IMG/VR virus record: IMGVR_UViG_3300050821_009835
Coordinates: 62,001-126,000 of that record
Length of the DNA: 64,000 nt
DNA from: a virus
Direction: 5' to 3' (one strand)
Shown here: piece after piece, positions 23,484-32,957 of the stretch
Layout: each line of letters opens with the position of its first letter
Position numbering within the stretch: the first letter of the stretch is position 1
Notes under the pieces: generated by a model
The model's database searches: none
What the model saw: the letters and a program-made list of their open reading frames with translations, nothing else
What the model was told of the DNA's origin: nothing
Translations under genes and position numbers: made by a program

Positions 23484-25616
23484 TTAAGATTCGAAATCGC
23501 TTTGCACGCCCGTAACTTCATTACTCAAAGGTTCATCTCCATTACGAATAAAATTCCAACGAGTGTAACGATCCGGGACTGGATAATTCTTAGCACGTAA
23601 TGCTTGAAGCGAAGGTCGATCCGTAAACCTCACCATACGTCCGTCAGAAAACTTAACCATCCAGGTTTTGGTTTTCTCTTTGGATTGACAGAGATAGATA
23701 GCCATATCAGCTCCAACGAATCCTTCAGGGAAGTACATATCTGTACCGACTGAGATACTCTTAGGAATCCCGTCGGCAACCTCATAACGCAGATCGTTGT
23801 CAGTCTCCACTGCTACGGCATCGGTAAACTCCGGGGTTTCTGCACTAGAACCCTTCATCATCTGAAACAGCTTATTACGAAAATTATTCCCCAACGATAA
23901 TGTTCCTGAGGGTTTACCACGTTGGTCGTAAACCACCACATACAATGGCTTCGGTTGTGTCTTCAGGGAACGCGACTTGTACTGACGGATAACGCGAGCC
24001 ACATCTCCCAAATCGTTCTTATCGGGCTTCTTAGTGAGAAGTTCCAAATGACGATAGGCGGGTGCCCGCTGGATGAGTTTGCCGGAGCCAGCATATTTGC
24101 GAGTCACCACATGAGCCTGAGGATATTCCCGTTCAAAAGCTGAAACAACTTGAGACAAAAACTCTTCATCTCCAGTCCACCACTGACCTTCAGAACTTTC
24201 ACCAATTGTAATTAAACCGGAAGGAGATATTCTAGCATCTCCTCGAGGAATGCTATCAAACATCCCACCAGAAGTGGGCAAACCCAGTTTTGAGAACCAC
24301 GCTACGTGGCCGAATCGCTTATTCAAATCTGCATTTTTAAAAATCTCAACCTGGCCATTGACAATTGCCCATAGATCGTACCGATTCAATGCTCCCGTGA
24401 CCACTCGCTTTTGTGTCTCGTCGATAAAACTGATGGGCATCTTGAAGGTGCCCTCATAAGTCTTGATCGTCGGATCTCGGCTGACATCGGAAAACTGAGA
24501 CTGAGTGTCCGACTCATTGGTCATGTCTTTGTAGCACTGGAGCACAGCTGCATACAGTTTCACGATCACGTCTTGTTCATACTCCATAGACAACATGAAG
24601 CTGGAAACCTCGTCTAGTAATGCTCGAATTCCCTCGGTGACCATCTCCTGCATGCCCTGAGGATTGTCCTCAACACAGGGGAACTTCAGAGTAAACACTG
24701 TGAAATTGGGGATACCAAGATCCAACTGGAGAGTAACTTCCGGTCGTTCAGCTCGAACGATTGTGATGTTTAGTTCTCCGTTCATCGAGGATAGATAAGC
24801 TGTTTTTGAAGCTACTTTAGTTAATGGAATCTCAGTTGCCCAATTTTCCACTGCACCACCTACTTGTACGGCTTTCACTTTGTCAATCTTCCATGCCTTA
24901 ACAGGATGAACAGCTCCTCTGTGGGCAAGATGAGCGCCGTTTTCTAACAGCCACTTAGACAAATTCTTTGATAGATATTTTTGAAGCTTCTTGCCCACTT
25001 GAGATTGTACAGCAGCTTCTTCTAAACGACGACGCTGTCCTTCTGTCATTTTGTTAGCTAGATAGTCCAATTCCCACTTGATATCATCCGGTGTTTCTGG
25101 TCTATTGACAGGTTGGGCATTTACAATTTGGTCTTTACGTCCATCCAAAAGATATTGCCAAGACTTACGCTGTGCTTCTGTTCCAAGTCCTTTTTTAAGC
25201 TTCTCTTCAAGTTCTTGCTTCTGACGTATATCATCAGTGTATTTTATACGCCAGTACAGCGCCTCGCCTATACTATCCTCATCTGGCACTACATCTCCTA
25301 AAAGATCAGAGCCATTTATAGCAAAAATATAGCCAAATGGATCCTTACCTTCTATGAACTTTGTAGATTTAGATCCAAACATCGAACCGCCCAATGCATA
25401 AATCGCTGCATAACCAAAATTATCTGTCATGTACACCCTGTCCGGCACAGGTGCTTGCATGGCTCGACTCTTTGCTTTCTCAGGCATAGTGATTTCACGA
25501 GGTTGAATACCCTCTGCCATAATTTTTTGCGCTAGATCTTCACGGTCGGTCCCATGATAATATACACGAGCCTTCGCTTCATCGTGGATGGGTGCAGCAT
25601 GTTTTTCCATATGCAT
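23484..25616 (-). CDS. Polyvalent protein with ADP-ribosyltransferase-like N terminus
   Basis: The 710-aa protein starts at ATG 25616, overlapping the upstream TGA. Residues 19-75 read as the start of an ADP-ribosyltransferase-like fold: YYHGT, a loop of about 40 residues, then RVYMTDNFGYAAIYAL. The C-terminal part of that domain (HPVKAWKIDKVKAVQV) ends near 250. A K-T-A tripeptide in VASKTAYLSS (about 271) separates it from a second region of 440 residues that I do not recognise. That region has mixed strands and a few signatures such as ISPSGLITIGESSEGQWWTG. ART domains in phage virion proteins are thought to modify host targets after ejection. It lies within the tail block, which fits packaging in the particle. 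Confidence 0.7.
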   Translation of the reverse strand: MHMEKHAAPIHDEAKARVYYHGTDREDLAQKIMAEGIQPREITMPEKAKSRAMQAPVPDRVYMTDNFGYAAIYALGGSMFGSKSTKFIEGKDPFGYIFAINGSDLLGDVVPDEDSIGEALYWRIKYTDDIRQKQELEEKLKKGLGTEAQRKSWQYLLDGRKDQIVNAQPVNRPETPDDIKWELDYLANKMTEGQRRRLEEAAVQSQVGKKLQKYLSKNLSKWLLENGAHLAHRGAVHPVKAWKIDKVKAVQVGGAVENWATEIPLTKVASKTAYLSSMNGELNITIVRAERPEVTLQLDLGIPNFTVFTLKFPCVEDNPQGMQEMVTEGIRALLDEVSSFMLSMEYEQDVIVKLYAAVLQCYKDMTNESDTQSQFSDVSRDPTIKTYEGTFKMPISFIDETQKRVVTGALNRYDLWAIVNGQVEIFKNADLNKRFGHVAWFSKLGLPTSGGMFDSIPRGDARISPSGLITIGESSEGQWWTGDEEFLSQVVSAFEREYPQAHVVTRKYAGSGKLIQRAPAYRHLELLTKKPDKNDLGDVARVIRQYKSRSLKTQPKPLYVVVYDQRGKPSGTLSLGNNFRNKLFQMMKGSSAETPEFTDAVAVETDNDLRYEVADGIPKSISVGTDMYFPEGFVGADMAIYLCQSKEKTKTWMVKFSDGRMVRFTDRPSLQALRAKNYPVPDRYTRWNFIRNGDEPLSNEVTGVQSDFES

Positions 25617-27550
25617 CAATTCATTTCTAGACCCTGAAATACATCTGAAGAAATCTCCCAGGCAAGACGTAAACGTGGGGCAACCAGCCCGTTCGGATGA
25701 TTGATATCCCAGTTACTTACTTCTCCCGTTGGAGGCAGCGGCTCCGTAATACTTGGTGTACCCGGCTGAAGCAGCATAATCCATCTATACGAAGGAATAT
25801 AGGCTTGACCAATACCAACCATCCGCCAAGTCAACGTTCCATCTGTAGTCGTGCCATTGACATTGATAGCCCAAGCTGAGACTGAAGCACTGCCGGGGTC
25901 AACTTCAAATTCCCCGTCTACATTGTTCAGCGTAATTGATTCATCAGTAGAAGCCAAACAGGAAAAGACGCCGTTGTTACCAGGATTTGTGAAACCTGTA
26001 ATCGTGAATGTTCTCCCCAGATAGGCATTGTCGCCCCCGCCTGTGATATTACCTAAATAAGTTGTGCTGCCGTTAAACTCCACTTGGCCCTGAGATGATG
26101 TCAATGTGAAATTAAGCGTAGGTGGATTCGGGGTGGAACCAGTCATACCATAGTACCCGCTGGTTCCAAACAACGATGGCGGACTATTCGAGCCTGTGCC
26201 AACGACCATCTGAGTGTTCCCATTTGAATCCATGATGATCTGGCTTTCAAAGAAATTTGTGTCAGGTGCCCAATTTGCTATTCCGAGAACATAGTCTCCG
26301 TTCAAGCCAGGTACATAGGCTGATTGTAGTGTTGGAGTTACAAGCCCAGATCCGGCTTCTGCCGCAGAAGGAACGGGAGCGGGCAATTGCACAACCATCT
26401 TAAATGTTCCCGAGTACGGCGGGTTGCCCACAGAAGGAGGATTACCTGTTCGGATCGTAGTCGTATCGCTGATCTTACCTGTGATATCGAATATGTTCCC
26501 ACCATTTACGCAGCCTGTAATAGTGACTTGCATGCCATCATGGATTGCATAATTAGCATTTGTGTACGTAAAAGTTGCTAAAGTTTCAGTTGCAACCGTG
26601 TTAACAATATTGAACGTGATTTCCGGCAAAGTTACCCATTGGGATTCTGGTATACTCATAAGCGGACCAGAGAATTGGCGTCCGTGAGCGGCAACTGTTG
26701 TTTGAGGATTCACGGGGTTCAAAATAGGAGCTACAATCAACATCGGGTTGAATGGTGGTTCTTCAACAATCCTAAAGATAATCGATAAATTGTCTGCAAT
26801 TCCTGGCTCAGTGGGAGACCACATATCCTGCGGAAAGTAACTAATGTCTTCCGTGTAGGCATCAATGTTATCGTTTTCGCCGAATACTACAATGAATTCA
26901 AGCCCCACATGGGCGGGTTTAGTCAAATCAATGGCTGTATACAATGAACTAACAACCAGCTGAAGCTGATTGAGAGACTCTATGTCTTCCAGCGGATTGC
27001 TTCCGCCCACATTGATAGAAACTTGTATTGCATTACGATCAGACTGATCGTACGGGCTGGGGGGCGGTAATAGAGTTGAGGCATCAGAAGGGATAAATTT
27101 GTAAAGCTCTTGCACAACCACTACAAGGCCAGTGTATGCAAAGATGACATCTTGAATCGCCTTGACCGTAGCACCTTCTTTGTAGGCTTGAAGTAGGGCG
27201 ACAAGCATGTTACGATAGGATAAATCAGATTGTCCGTCCGGGAGATCGAAGACCCCAGTTGAAGGATAAGCACTACTGATAAACAGCGGGTCAGCCCAGC
27301 GACGTTTAATGTCAGATGGAGTTAAATACTGAGGATTTTTAGCGATTAGATCGTAAGCATAGAAATACTCGCATCTAGCAATTTCTTGCGCTACAGCACG
27401 AAGAGCCACGCCCCATATAGATTGATCGTTCCTAGTGGCATAAAAATTGGCCGTGTTGTTGAAGAGGCGTCGAGTACTAGCATCTTCATACAATAAAAGA
27501 TCAGTTCTGTTCGGGGTGTATAAGACATCAGGTTGAACGTATTTAGTCAT
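25616..27550 (-). CDS. Large tail/baseplate structural protein
   Basis: The 644-aa product starts MTKYVQPDVLYTPNRTDLL at the ATG overlapping the GIY-YIG gene stop (TAATG). The N-terminal 230 residues (ARCEYFYAYDLI, LTPSDIKRRWADPLF, EGATVKAIQDVIFAYTG) look like the helical region of baseplate wedge-type proteins adjoining protein J. The rest is beta-rich, with Gly/Asn/Thr repeats and FTITGFTNPGNNGVFS-type strands found in tail appendages. The neighbouring J-like gene supports a baseplate or tail-fibre-connector role. A diverged copy of its first 16 codons sits upstream of the GIY-YIG gene. Confidence 0.6.
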   Translation of the reverse strand: MTKYVQPDVLYTPNRTDLLLYEDASTRRLFNNTANFYATRNDQSIWGVALRAVAQEIARCEYFYAYDLIAKNPQYLTPSDIKRRWADPLFISSAYPSTGVFDLPDGQSDLSYRNMLVALLQAYKEGATVKAIQDVIFAYTGLVVVVQELYKFIPSDASTLLPPPSPYDQSDRNAIQVSINVGGSNPLEDIESLNQLQLVVSSLYTAIDLTKPAHVGLEFIVVFGENDNIDAYTEDISYFPQDMWSPTEPGIADNLSIIFRIVEEPPFNPMLIVAPILNPVNPQTTVAAHGRQFSGPLMSIPESQWVTLPEITFNIVNTVATETLATFTYTNANYAIHDGMQVTITGCVNGGNIFDITGKISDTTTIRTGNPPSVGNPPYSGTFKMVVQLPAPVPSAAEAGSGLVTPTLQSAYVPGLNGDYVLGIANWAPDTNFFESQIIMDSNGNTQMVVGTGSNSPPSLFGTSGYYGMTGSTPNPPTLNFTLTSSQGQVEFNGSTTYLGNITGGGDNAYLGRTFTITGFTNPGNNGVFSCLASTDESITLNNVDGEFEVDPGSASVSAWAINVNGTTTDGTLTWRMVGIGQAYIPSYRWIMLLQPGTPSITEPLPPTGEVSNWDINHPNGLVAPRLRLAWEISSDVFQGLEMN

Positions 27551-28191
27551 TAGGATCTCCCCATGACCCAACCATCTGCACTGTGGCTTTCTATGTCCCC
27601 CGGTTTTATCAATAGACTGAAAATGCCATTATTGACCCATTTTCTTCCAAGAATAGGGTTTTTTCGACGACTGTTACCAAGACCGATTTTTCGTCCGTGT
27701 TCAGCAGTTTTGGGAATTCCTTTGAATCTTTTCTTGGCTATAGCAGCCCGCTCTTTTCGAAGATGAGGATTTTTAGCCCACCATTTTGTTTGTCCCTCTC
27801 TTATTTTTTGACAGAATTCTTCTGATCTTGGAATATCAGTTAAGGCAGTACGAATTTTCTGCTTGGATAATTCAGTATGGGAACGCCCCGCAAAACTGGG
27901 GATATCCTCACCTCCCATTGTTATGTTGTATCCAATCTCTCTGTCATACGACTGATGAAGAACGATAAAAAAGGTTTCCATCGCGCAGAGCTCTTTAAAA
28001 CTACCCGCTTTGTGTAATGTTTCTGTTCTAAACCCTTCTGGCCCATAAAATCGCAAGGCTTGATAAAAATAACCAGGAGTGCCAATTCGTGCGCAACATT
28101 GGTGCTCTTTCCAACGAGTCTCTTCAGATTTAGTTGTCCTGCCAATATACACCTTGCCGTTAATCACGTTTGTTATCTTATATATTAGCAT
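27550..28191 (-). CDS. GIY-YIG homing endonuclease
   Basis: The 213-aa protein opens with a GIY-YIG nuclease domain: IYKITNVINGKVYIGRTTKS, with the catalytic Arg in RWKEH, F/Y at ALRFYG and the Glu in CAMETFF (position about 74). The rest carries helical DNA-binding modules (HTELSKQKIRTALTD, EFCQKIREGQTKWW, TAEHGRKIGLGN) of the kind seen in Seg and Tev-type enzymes. AGGGGG six to seven bases before the ATG acts as ribosome site. It lies between the J-like gene and the next tail gene and probably entered as a free-standing mobile gene. Confidence 0.9.
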   Translation of the reverse strand: MLIYKITNVINGKVYIGRTTKSEETRWKEHQCCARIGTPGYFYQALRFYGPEGFRTETLHKAGSFKELCAMETFFIVLHQSYDREIGYNITMGGEDIPSFAGRSHTELSKQKIRTALTDIPRSEEFCQKIREGQTKWWAKNPHLRKERAAIAKKRFKGIPKTAEHGRKIGLGNSRRKNPILGRKWVNNGIFSLLIKPGDIESHSADGWVMGRS

Positions 28192-28249
28192 AATTCAACC
28201 CCCTGCTAGGAGTGTATAGAATATCGGGTTGTACATACTGTTGAGTCAT
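28178..28249 (-). pseudogene. Duplicated 5' stub of the downstream tail gene
   Basis: Directly after the J-like gene a 23-codon frame reads MTQQYVQPDILYTPSRGLNYANI then stops. The downstream tail gene begins MTKYVQPDVLYTPNR. The shared part YVQPDxLYTPxR is encoded with different third bases at most codons, so the copies are related but diverged. The reading frame changes to unrelated sequence just before the GIY-YIG start. It marks the point where the endonuclease entered. Confidence 0.65.
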
Positions 28250-28253
28250 TGGT

Positions 28254-31200
28254 TTACGAGGCTGTTTCGTATAAAAGTGTTAGCGAGCCCGGCACTAAAA
28301 ATTCCGTACTGCTCATCACGATATCCTTAGCTCCCCCCTGGTTAAATGTTTGGTACGTACATATGTAACTCCGCAAACCAGGATTTGGCACCGCAGGCTC
28401 CGTAATCAAAATGCGCAGTGCATAGCTAGGAATAGGCGTTGTAGCGTTAATTTGATCATTCAAGCCAATGATATAGAATGAAGGAACAGTGGAATTTGCT
28501 AGAAAATCCTGAACACTAACAGCACGACGATATTCTTGACCTTGATATAACAATCCAACAGCAGCACCAGGTAAACCGCCGCTAGGAATTGTATTATCTG
28601 GCAAAACTGGTCCGGCTGTAATAAAAGCGTTCAATGGAACTTGTTGATTTACGAATTCTGGATCTTTGGAAAGCGGGAGCCAGGTTGTATCTGTTGGGAT
28701 AATTATCCCAATGTCGTATGCTCCATTAGCTTTAGCCAGCGTTATAAGCGGCACTTGGACATTTTGAACACCTGTAACCGATTGAATTGCGCTCACGATA
28801 TTCGATTGATACAACGCTCCTACAGCGTTATCCATCGCAATATCGATAGCTGTACGAATGTTAGGATCTACTGTAGCAGCATCGGCGCTGGTCTGTAATT
28901 CAACCGTTGCCGTGACGTTCACCTGGTTAGCAACCATAGCTTTCACAAGAACAGAAGCCCCTGCAGCCTTGGGTAAAGCCAATGTGTTCGTTAAAATCTG
29001 AACGAAAGATGGGTATTCTGTGGAGACATCAAATGTTTCATTGCAGAAGTAAGAAACCTCTACCGTACCTCCATCTGGAATAGTGCCTGTCAAGATGCGT
29101 GTAAGTGTAGCCTGGCCTGATGTAGGGTCGACTGTAAGCGTAAAGTCGATGTTCTCTATTTTTACAATGTCTCCCACTCCATCATTGTAGGTAACCTTGA
29201 TGTAGCGAGAATCGTGCGGGACCTGGGCAGCAATAAGCGTGCTGTAGCCCAGGAACGTAGTTCCAGAGTAAACTGAACCCGCTATGATGGAAGCGGGCAA
29301 ATTCAAACTTTGATCCGTGTTATACACTGCACCATCTAAAGTCAATTTCGTCCCTGGAGTAACATCATCGCTGGCAAACTCATAGCTTTCGGGGAGCCAG
29401 GTATCGTATACAAAACCAAGATTGTTCAACGGGGTAGCAATGGACCCATTGAGCGTTTGTTGTTCTTGAGACACGAAGGTGAGCTGTTCCGCCAGTACAA
29501 ATTTGTTGTAGGCTACGACCACAGTCTGGCCTGTGCTTATGGTTGTATAGTTTGCCGCCCCGGAATCGGGTGCTGGCCCATATGTTCCCGCGTAGTTATA
29601 GGTTGCTGTGAACCCGGTATAGCTTGGGGCAGTACCAACCAAAGCTAGTACAGTAACTGACACACCATTGAGAAACACTGCATTCTGAATATTCGCAAAT
29701 GTAACGGTTTCTCCTGGCACCAAATTACTCACAGGGCAAGTTGCCGTAAGTATGTTGCCAGTGATACCGATTTGCGTAATATTCATCTTCTGCTGCAGAA
29801 CATTCAGCGCATACTGATGATACGGGCCAAAAGCAGTGATGCTGTAATCCACACCAAATACATAGAGTTGCGAAAGATCCGAAGAGCGAACAGAGAGTAT
29901 GTTTTGTGGGGTGCCATTGGAGTTGATGGGCACATCCATGGCTGAATCGATTAAGACTGGACTTGTAGTGTTTGCAACGATATTGGCTGTAACAGGAGCA
30001 GAGATGTTAGAATCAACCTCTACTGTGTCACCTGCGTTTTGAGACAAGCCATTCAAAAAGAAATTAGATGTATGAATTAACTGCACGTCTCCCGGAGGTA
30101 CGAGTCCAGTTGGGCCATTACCCGTAACTGAGTTTACAGACTGTATGGGCTGAATTACCGGGATGTGAATTAGCGGCGATTCTTCACGAGCGAACAAGCT
30201 AAATGAGTAGTTGCTGCCCAGCCCAGAGATTAGTGCAGTAACAGCGGTTAAGTTCGTTGCTGGTTGTCCTGCAATGAGAAGAGGGACTCGAACTTCACTG
30301 ATCGCGCTGCCATTGATCTGATAGCACAGTTCGTTAGGGTTCAAAATAATGTTGCCGTTGACATTGTCAAACTGCGCGGTTTCAACCCCCAAGTAAAATG
30401 GGCTTACTCCTGTGCGATTAACTTGTAGTTGAACCGCTGTATATGGCAAATATGCTAAGGTGCTAAATCCATTAAGACTAAATTTCAGCTGCTGGGCATT
30501 CAGCAAAGTAAGAGGACAATAAGTGGACAATGAATTGAATGTTCCTGTATTCTGATAAGTGAAGAACACTTCTTCTTCCTGGTCAGAAGTTTGCGTTCCT
30601 TCCACGTAAATGTCTACACAGCCGAAAACATGCTTCTGACGTACCGGGTCCCAATCACGCAGCATCTCTAAGTCGCCCGCTGCTACAACTAAAACATCAA
30701 CAACTCCAGGAGTTGCTCGAGCAGCCTTTTTGTACCCGTATCGTGTTCCAGAGTCAAAACCTGCTACCAATGCATCAGCAATACGAGCCGCGAAATTAGC
30801 ATTGCTCTCGTTATCCGTTCCGAAAGCAAATGAGACTTCATTGGTGACGCTCCATCCACCCGGCCCACCGCTGGCGATAACTCGAATAGTCCCCTCCCCC
30901 ACGTTAGTAGCACTGCCTGTAGAAGTGGAATTCGCTGGTATAGTAACTTCCCAACGACCTTCCTGCGGATTGTAATAGGAACTAGCTGTCGCCGGGGTAA
31001 TAGTTCCCGAACCTGTAGTCTGGAAGTTGAGCGCCGGGGTCTGAGCATCAGCTACAGATGATAGTGTAACCCCTACAGGGAACGTGGTGCTTGTGGTAGG
31101 AACTGAGTATGTGAAAAAAGTTACTGTGCCTGTGGAACCTGCTGCGGAAAGTCTCGTTAACCCGGCATCCTCCCCAAGAATGTCAAACTGTTTGCTGATT

Positions 31201-32957
31201 AAATTTTGAGTATCGGTCGCACTCAGGCCGTAAGCGCGAGCAATCTGTTGCTTAAAGGGCGATTGATTGAATGGGTCGCTGATCCCGTTACCACTTACAT
31301 TGTCTATGTAACTAATGGCAGAGATAGAAACAGAGCAGCGAGCAAACCATTCACGAACTGATTGATTAGCAAGCTCTAAAGCAATCGGATCGATCATGAG
31401 GTCTCGCGCTTCGCTACGTGGTGTCAAATCTAATGCAGGATACACCTTGTTGATGGAAGCAATGAGACGACCAGCGATATCTTCCTTCCGTTGTAGGGCA
31501 AGAAAATCTGTTGGTTGTACAAGCCTTAGATTTACAAATCCACAAGTAATTGGGCCATTCTGTTGGGATTCATAGATAGTCTGTGTGTTTGGATCCTGAA
31601 TAACCGTGCTTATCAAAGCGTAGAATTCTTGGTTAGTTAAATTGCTAAAATATGTTAACGGGATATCCACGGAAGAGTAATTCACGGTCTGTGTAGATTC
31701 AGTGGTCGTGATGACGGTCTGATTATCGTTGACCAGTGTAGAGGAATTTGAAGAAATTACAACATTCGCTTCACGAGTTTGGTTATTAACCAAGTTTCCA
31801 TATTGAATGTAAGGTGGATCGATGCCTGCTGGATCCGTGCTCACCATCAAGCGAACGCCAATGAATCCTTGGTACGTGGGAAGCTGCCACTCAATACGGC
31901 AGGAGTTTAGCCCTTTGTAAGATTGGAAAGCAGAAGGAGGGGCGATAACAAGCGCGTCACTGGTCTCATAGTATAGAAGTTGGAACTTAAAAATCGGTGT
32001 AATGGCAAGCGCACCTTCATTTTCCCATTGCACACCTGCCACTGTCGGATCGTTAGTAATGCCATCCAGAGTTTGATTCCAAGTTGGTTCCGTAGTACCT
32101 GAAGTTCCTGCCTGTACAACAACTTGCACATTTCCATTAGGATCAGCCAAACGCTGCCCAAGATTATACGTCGTACTAGCAGTCCAAGCAACTGTTGGAT
32201 CATAATTACGACCGATGATCTGGACAAATGTTAAAGGTTGAGTTGGATCCACAGGGATAGAAGCCATGAAAGTGTTCTGATTTGTCCAAGTCGCTGTACC
32301 TGAGTCAGATATATTGCTCAAGGAAGATGTTGCCACTCCTGCTGTATCGGGAACGCCTGAAGCGTTGTTAACGGTGATCATATTCCCAGCATTTGCAACA
32401 ACCGTGAAAGTGCCGTTGTTTTGGGGCTGCGGAAAATTTGAGAATTTAAATTGAAGCCCGACTAAATAGTTAGTGCCAAAGGTCTGAGGTGGACTTCCAC
32501 CCAAAGTGTATACAGTAGTTCCGTTAACAGCTGCCGCTACAGAAGCAACAATCAGATTCGTTGCTGGGAGCGTATAGCTGGCAGAGAGTGAATCAATGTT
32601 TGATTGAAGTACCGTTAACTGCTGCCCGTTTAAAAACGACTCGTCTGTACCTGCAAGCGTGACTACAGTGTTCGGTTGTGGAAATGCTGCATTAGCAGGT
32701 AAAGTGAAACCCACGGTTAAAACATTATTCACAATTTCAACAGAAGTTACAGATGCTGAAACTGGAGTTGGCACTGCACCCTGATTGATGTATGTTGTAT
32801 TGTAGATGCTAAATTCTACTTGACTGGTACTAAGATCTGTAAGGATAACATAAGGGAGAACAGTCGTATCTATGGACAATACACCTGGCGCAGGAATGCC
32901 TGTTAAAGCTGGGACGACAATGATCAACGGGGCTAAAGATGGCGCTGGTGTTGGCAC
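28254..32957 (-). CDS. Giant baseplate J-like protein
   Basis: The 1567-aa product starts at GTG 32957 behind GGAGGGAAC. Residues about 500-850 match the pattern of phage baseplate J (T4 gp6-like) proteins: RSEARDLMIDPIALEL, RLSAAGSTGTVTFF, NEVSFAFGTDNESNANFAAR, FDSGTRYGYKKAARATPGVVDVLVVAAGD. The N-terminal 450 residues are fibronectin-like strands with Thr/Asn/Gly repeats, and the C-terminal 700 residues are again beta-rich, with a late region (QSNIVSAIQSVTGVQNVQVP) typical of the wedge C terminus. It should form part of the baseplate ring, which implies a contractile tail. Standard J proteins are about 300-500 aa, so this one has large additional domains. Confidence 0.8.
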   Translation of the reverse strand: MPTPAPSLAPLIIVVPALTGIPAPGVLSIDTTVLPYVILTDLSTSQVEFSIYNTTYINQGAVPTPVSASVTSVEIVNNVLTVGFTLPANAAFPQPNTVVTLAGTDESFLNGQQLTVLQSNIDSLSASYTLPATNLIVASVAAAVNGTTVYTLGGSPPQTFGTNYLVGLQFKFSNFPQPQNNGTFTVVANAGNMITVNNASGVPDTAGVATSSLSNISDSGTATWTNQNTFMASIPVDPTQPLTFVQIIGRNYDPTVAWTASTTYNLGQRLADPNGNVQVVVQAGTSGTTEPTWNQTLDGITNDPTVAGVQWENEGALAITPIFKFQLLYYETSDALVIAPPSAFQSYKGLNSCRIEWQLPTYQGFIGVRLMVSTDPAGIDPPYIQYGNLVNNQTREANVVISSNSSTLVNDNQTVITTTESTQTVNYSSVDIPLTYFSNLTNQEFYALISTVIQDPNTQTIYESQQNGPITCGFVNLRLVQPTDFLALQRKEDIAGRLIASINKVYPALDLTPRSEARDLMIDPIALELANQSVREWFARCSVSISAISYIDNVSGNGISDPFNQSPFKQQIARAYGLSATDTQNLISKQFDILGEDAGLTRLSAAGSTGTVTFFTYSVPTTSTTFPVGVTLSSVADAQTPALNFQTTGSGTITPATASSYYNPQEGRWEVTIPANSTSTGSATNVGEGTIRVIASGGPGGWSVTNEVSFAFGTDNESNANFAARIADALVAGFDSGTRYGYKKAARATPGVVDVLVVAAGDLEMLRDWDPVRQKHVFGCVDIYVEGTQTSDQEEEVFFTYQNTGTFNSLSTYCPLTLLNAQQLKFSLNGFSTLAYLPYTAVQLQVNRTGVSPFYLGVETAQFDNVNGNIILNPNELCYQINGSAISEVRVPLLIAGQPATNLTAVTALISGLGSNYSFSLFAREESPLIHIPVIQPIQSVNSVTGNGPTGLVPPGDVQLIHTSNFFLNGLSQNAGDTVEVDSNISAPVTANIVANTTSPVLIDSAMDVPINSNGTPQNILSVRSSDLSQLYVFGVDYSITAFGPYHQYALNVLQQKMNITQIGITGNILTATCPVSNLVPGETVTFANIQNAVFLNGVSVTVLALVGTAPSYTGFTATYNYAGTYGPAPDSGAANYTTISTGQTVVVAYNKFVLAEQLTFVSQEQQTLNGSIATPLNNLGFVYDTWLPESYEFASDDVTPGTKLTLDGAVYNTDQSLNLPASIIAGSVYSGTTFLGYSTLIAAQVPHDSRYIKVTYNDGVGDIVKIENIDFTLTVDPTSGQATLTRILTGTIPDGGTVEVSYFCNETFDVSTEYPSFVQILTNTLALPKAAGASVLVKAMVANQVNVTATVELQTSADAATVDPNIRTAIDIAMDNAVGALYQSNIVSAIQSVTGVQNVQVPLITLAKANGAYDIGIIIPTDTTWLPLSKDPEFVNQQVPLNAFITAGPVLPDNTIPSGGLPGAAVGLLYQGQEYRRAVSVQDFLANSTVPSFYIIGLNDQINATTPIPSYALRILITEPAVPNPGLRSYICTYQTFNQGGAKDIVMSSTEFLVPGSLTLLYETAS

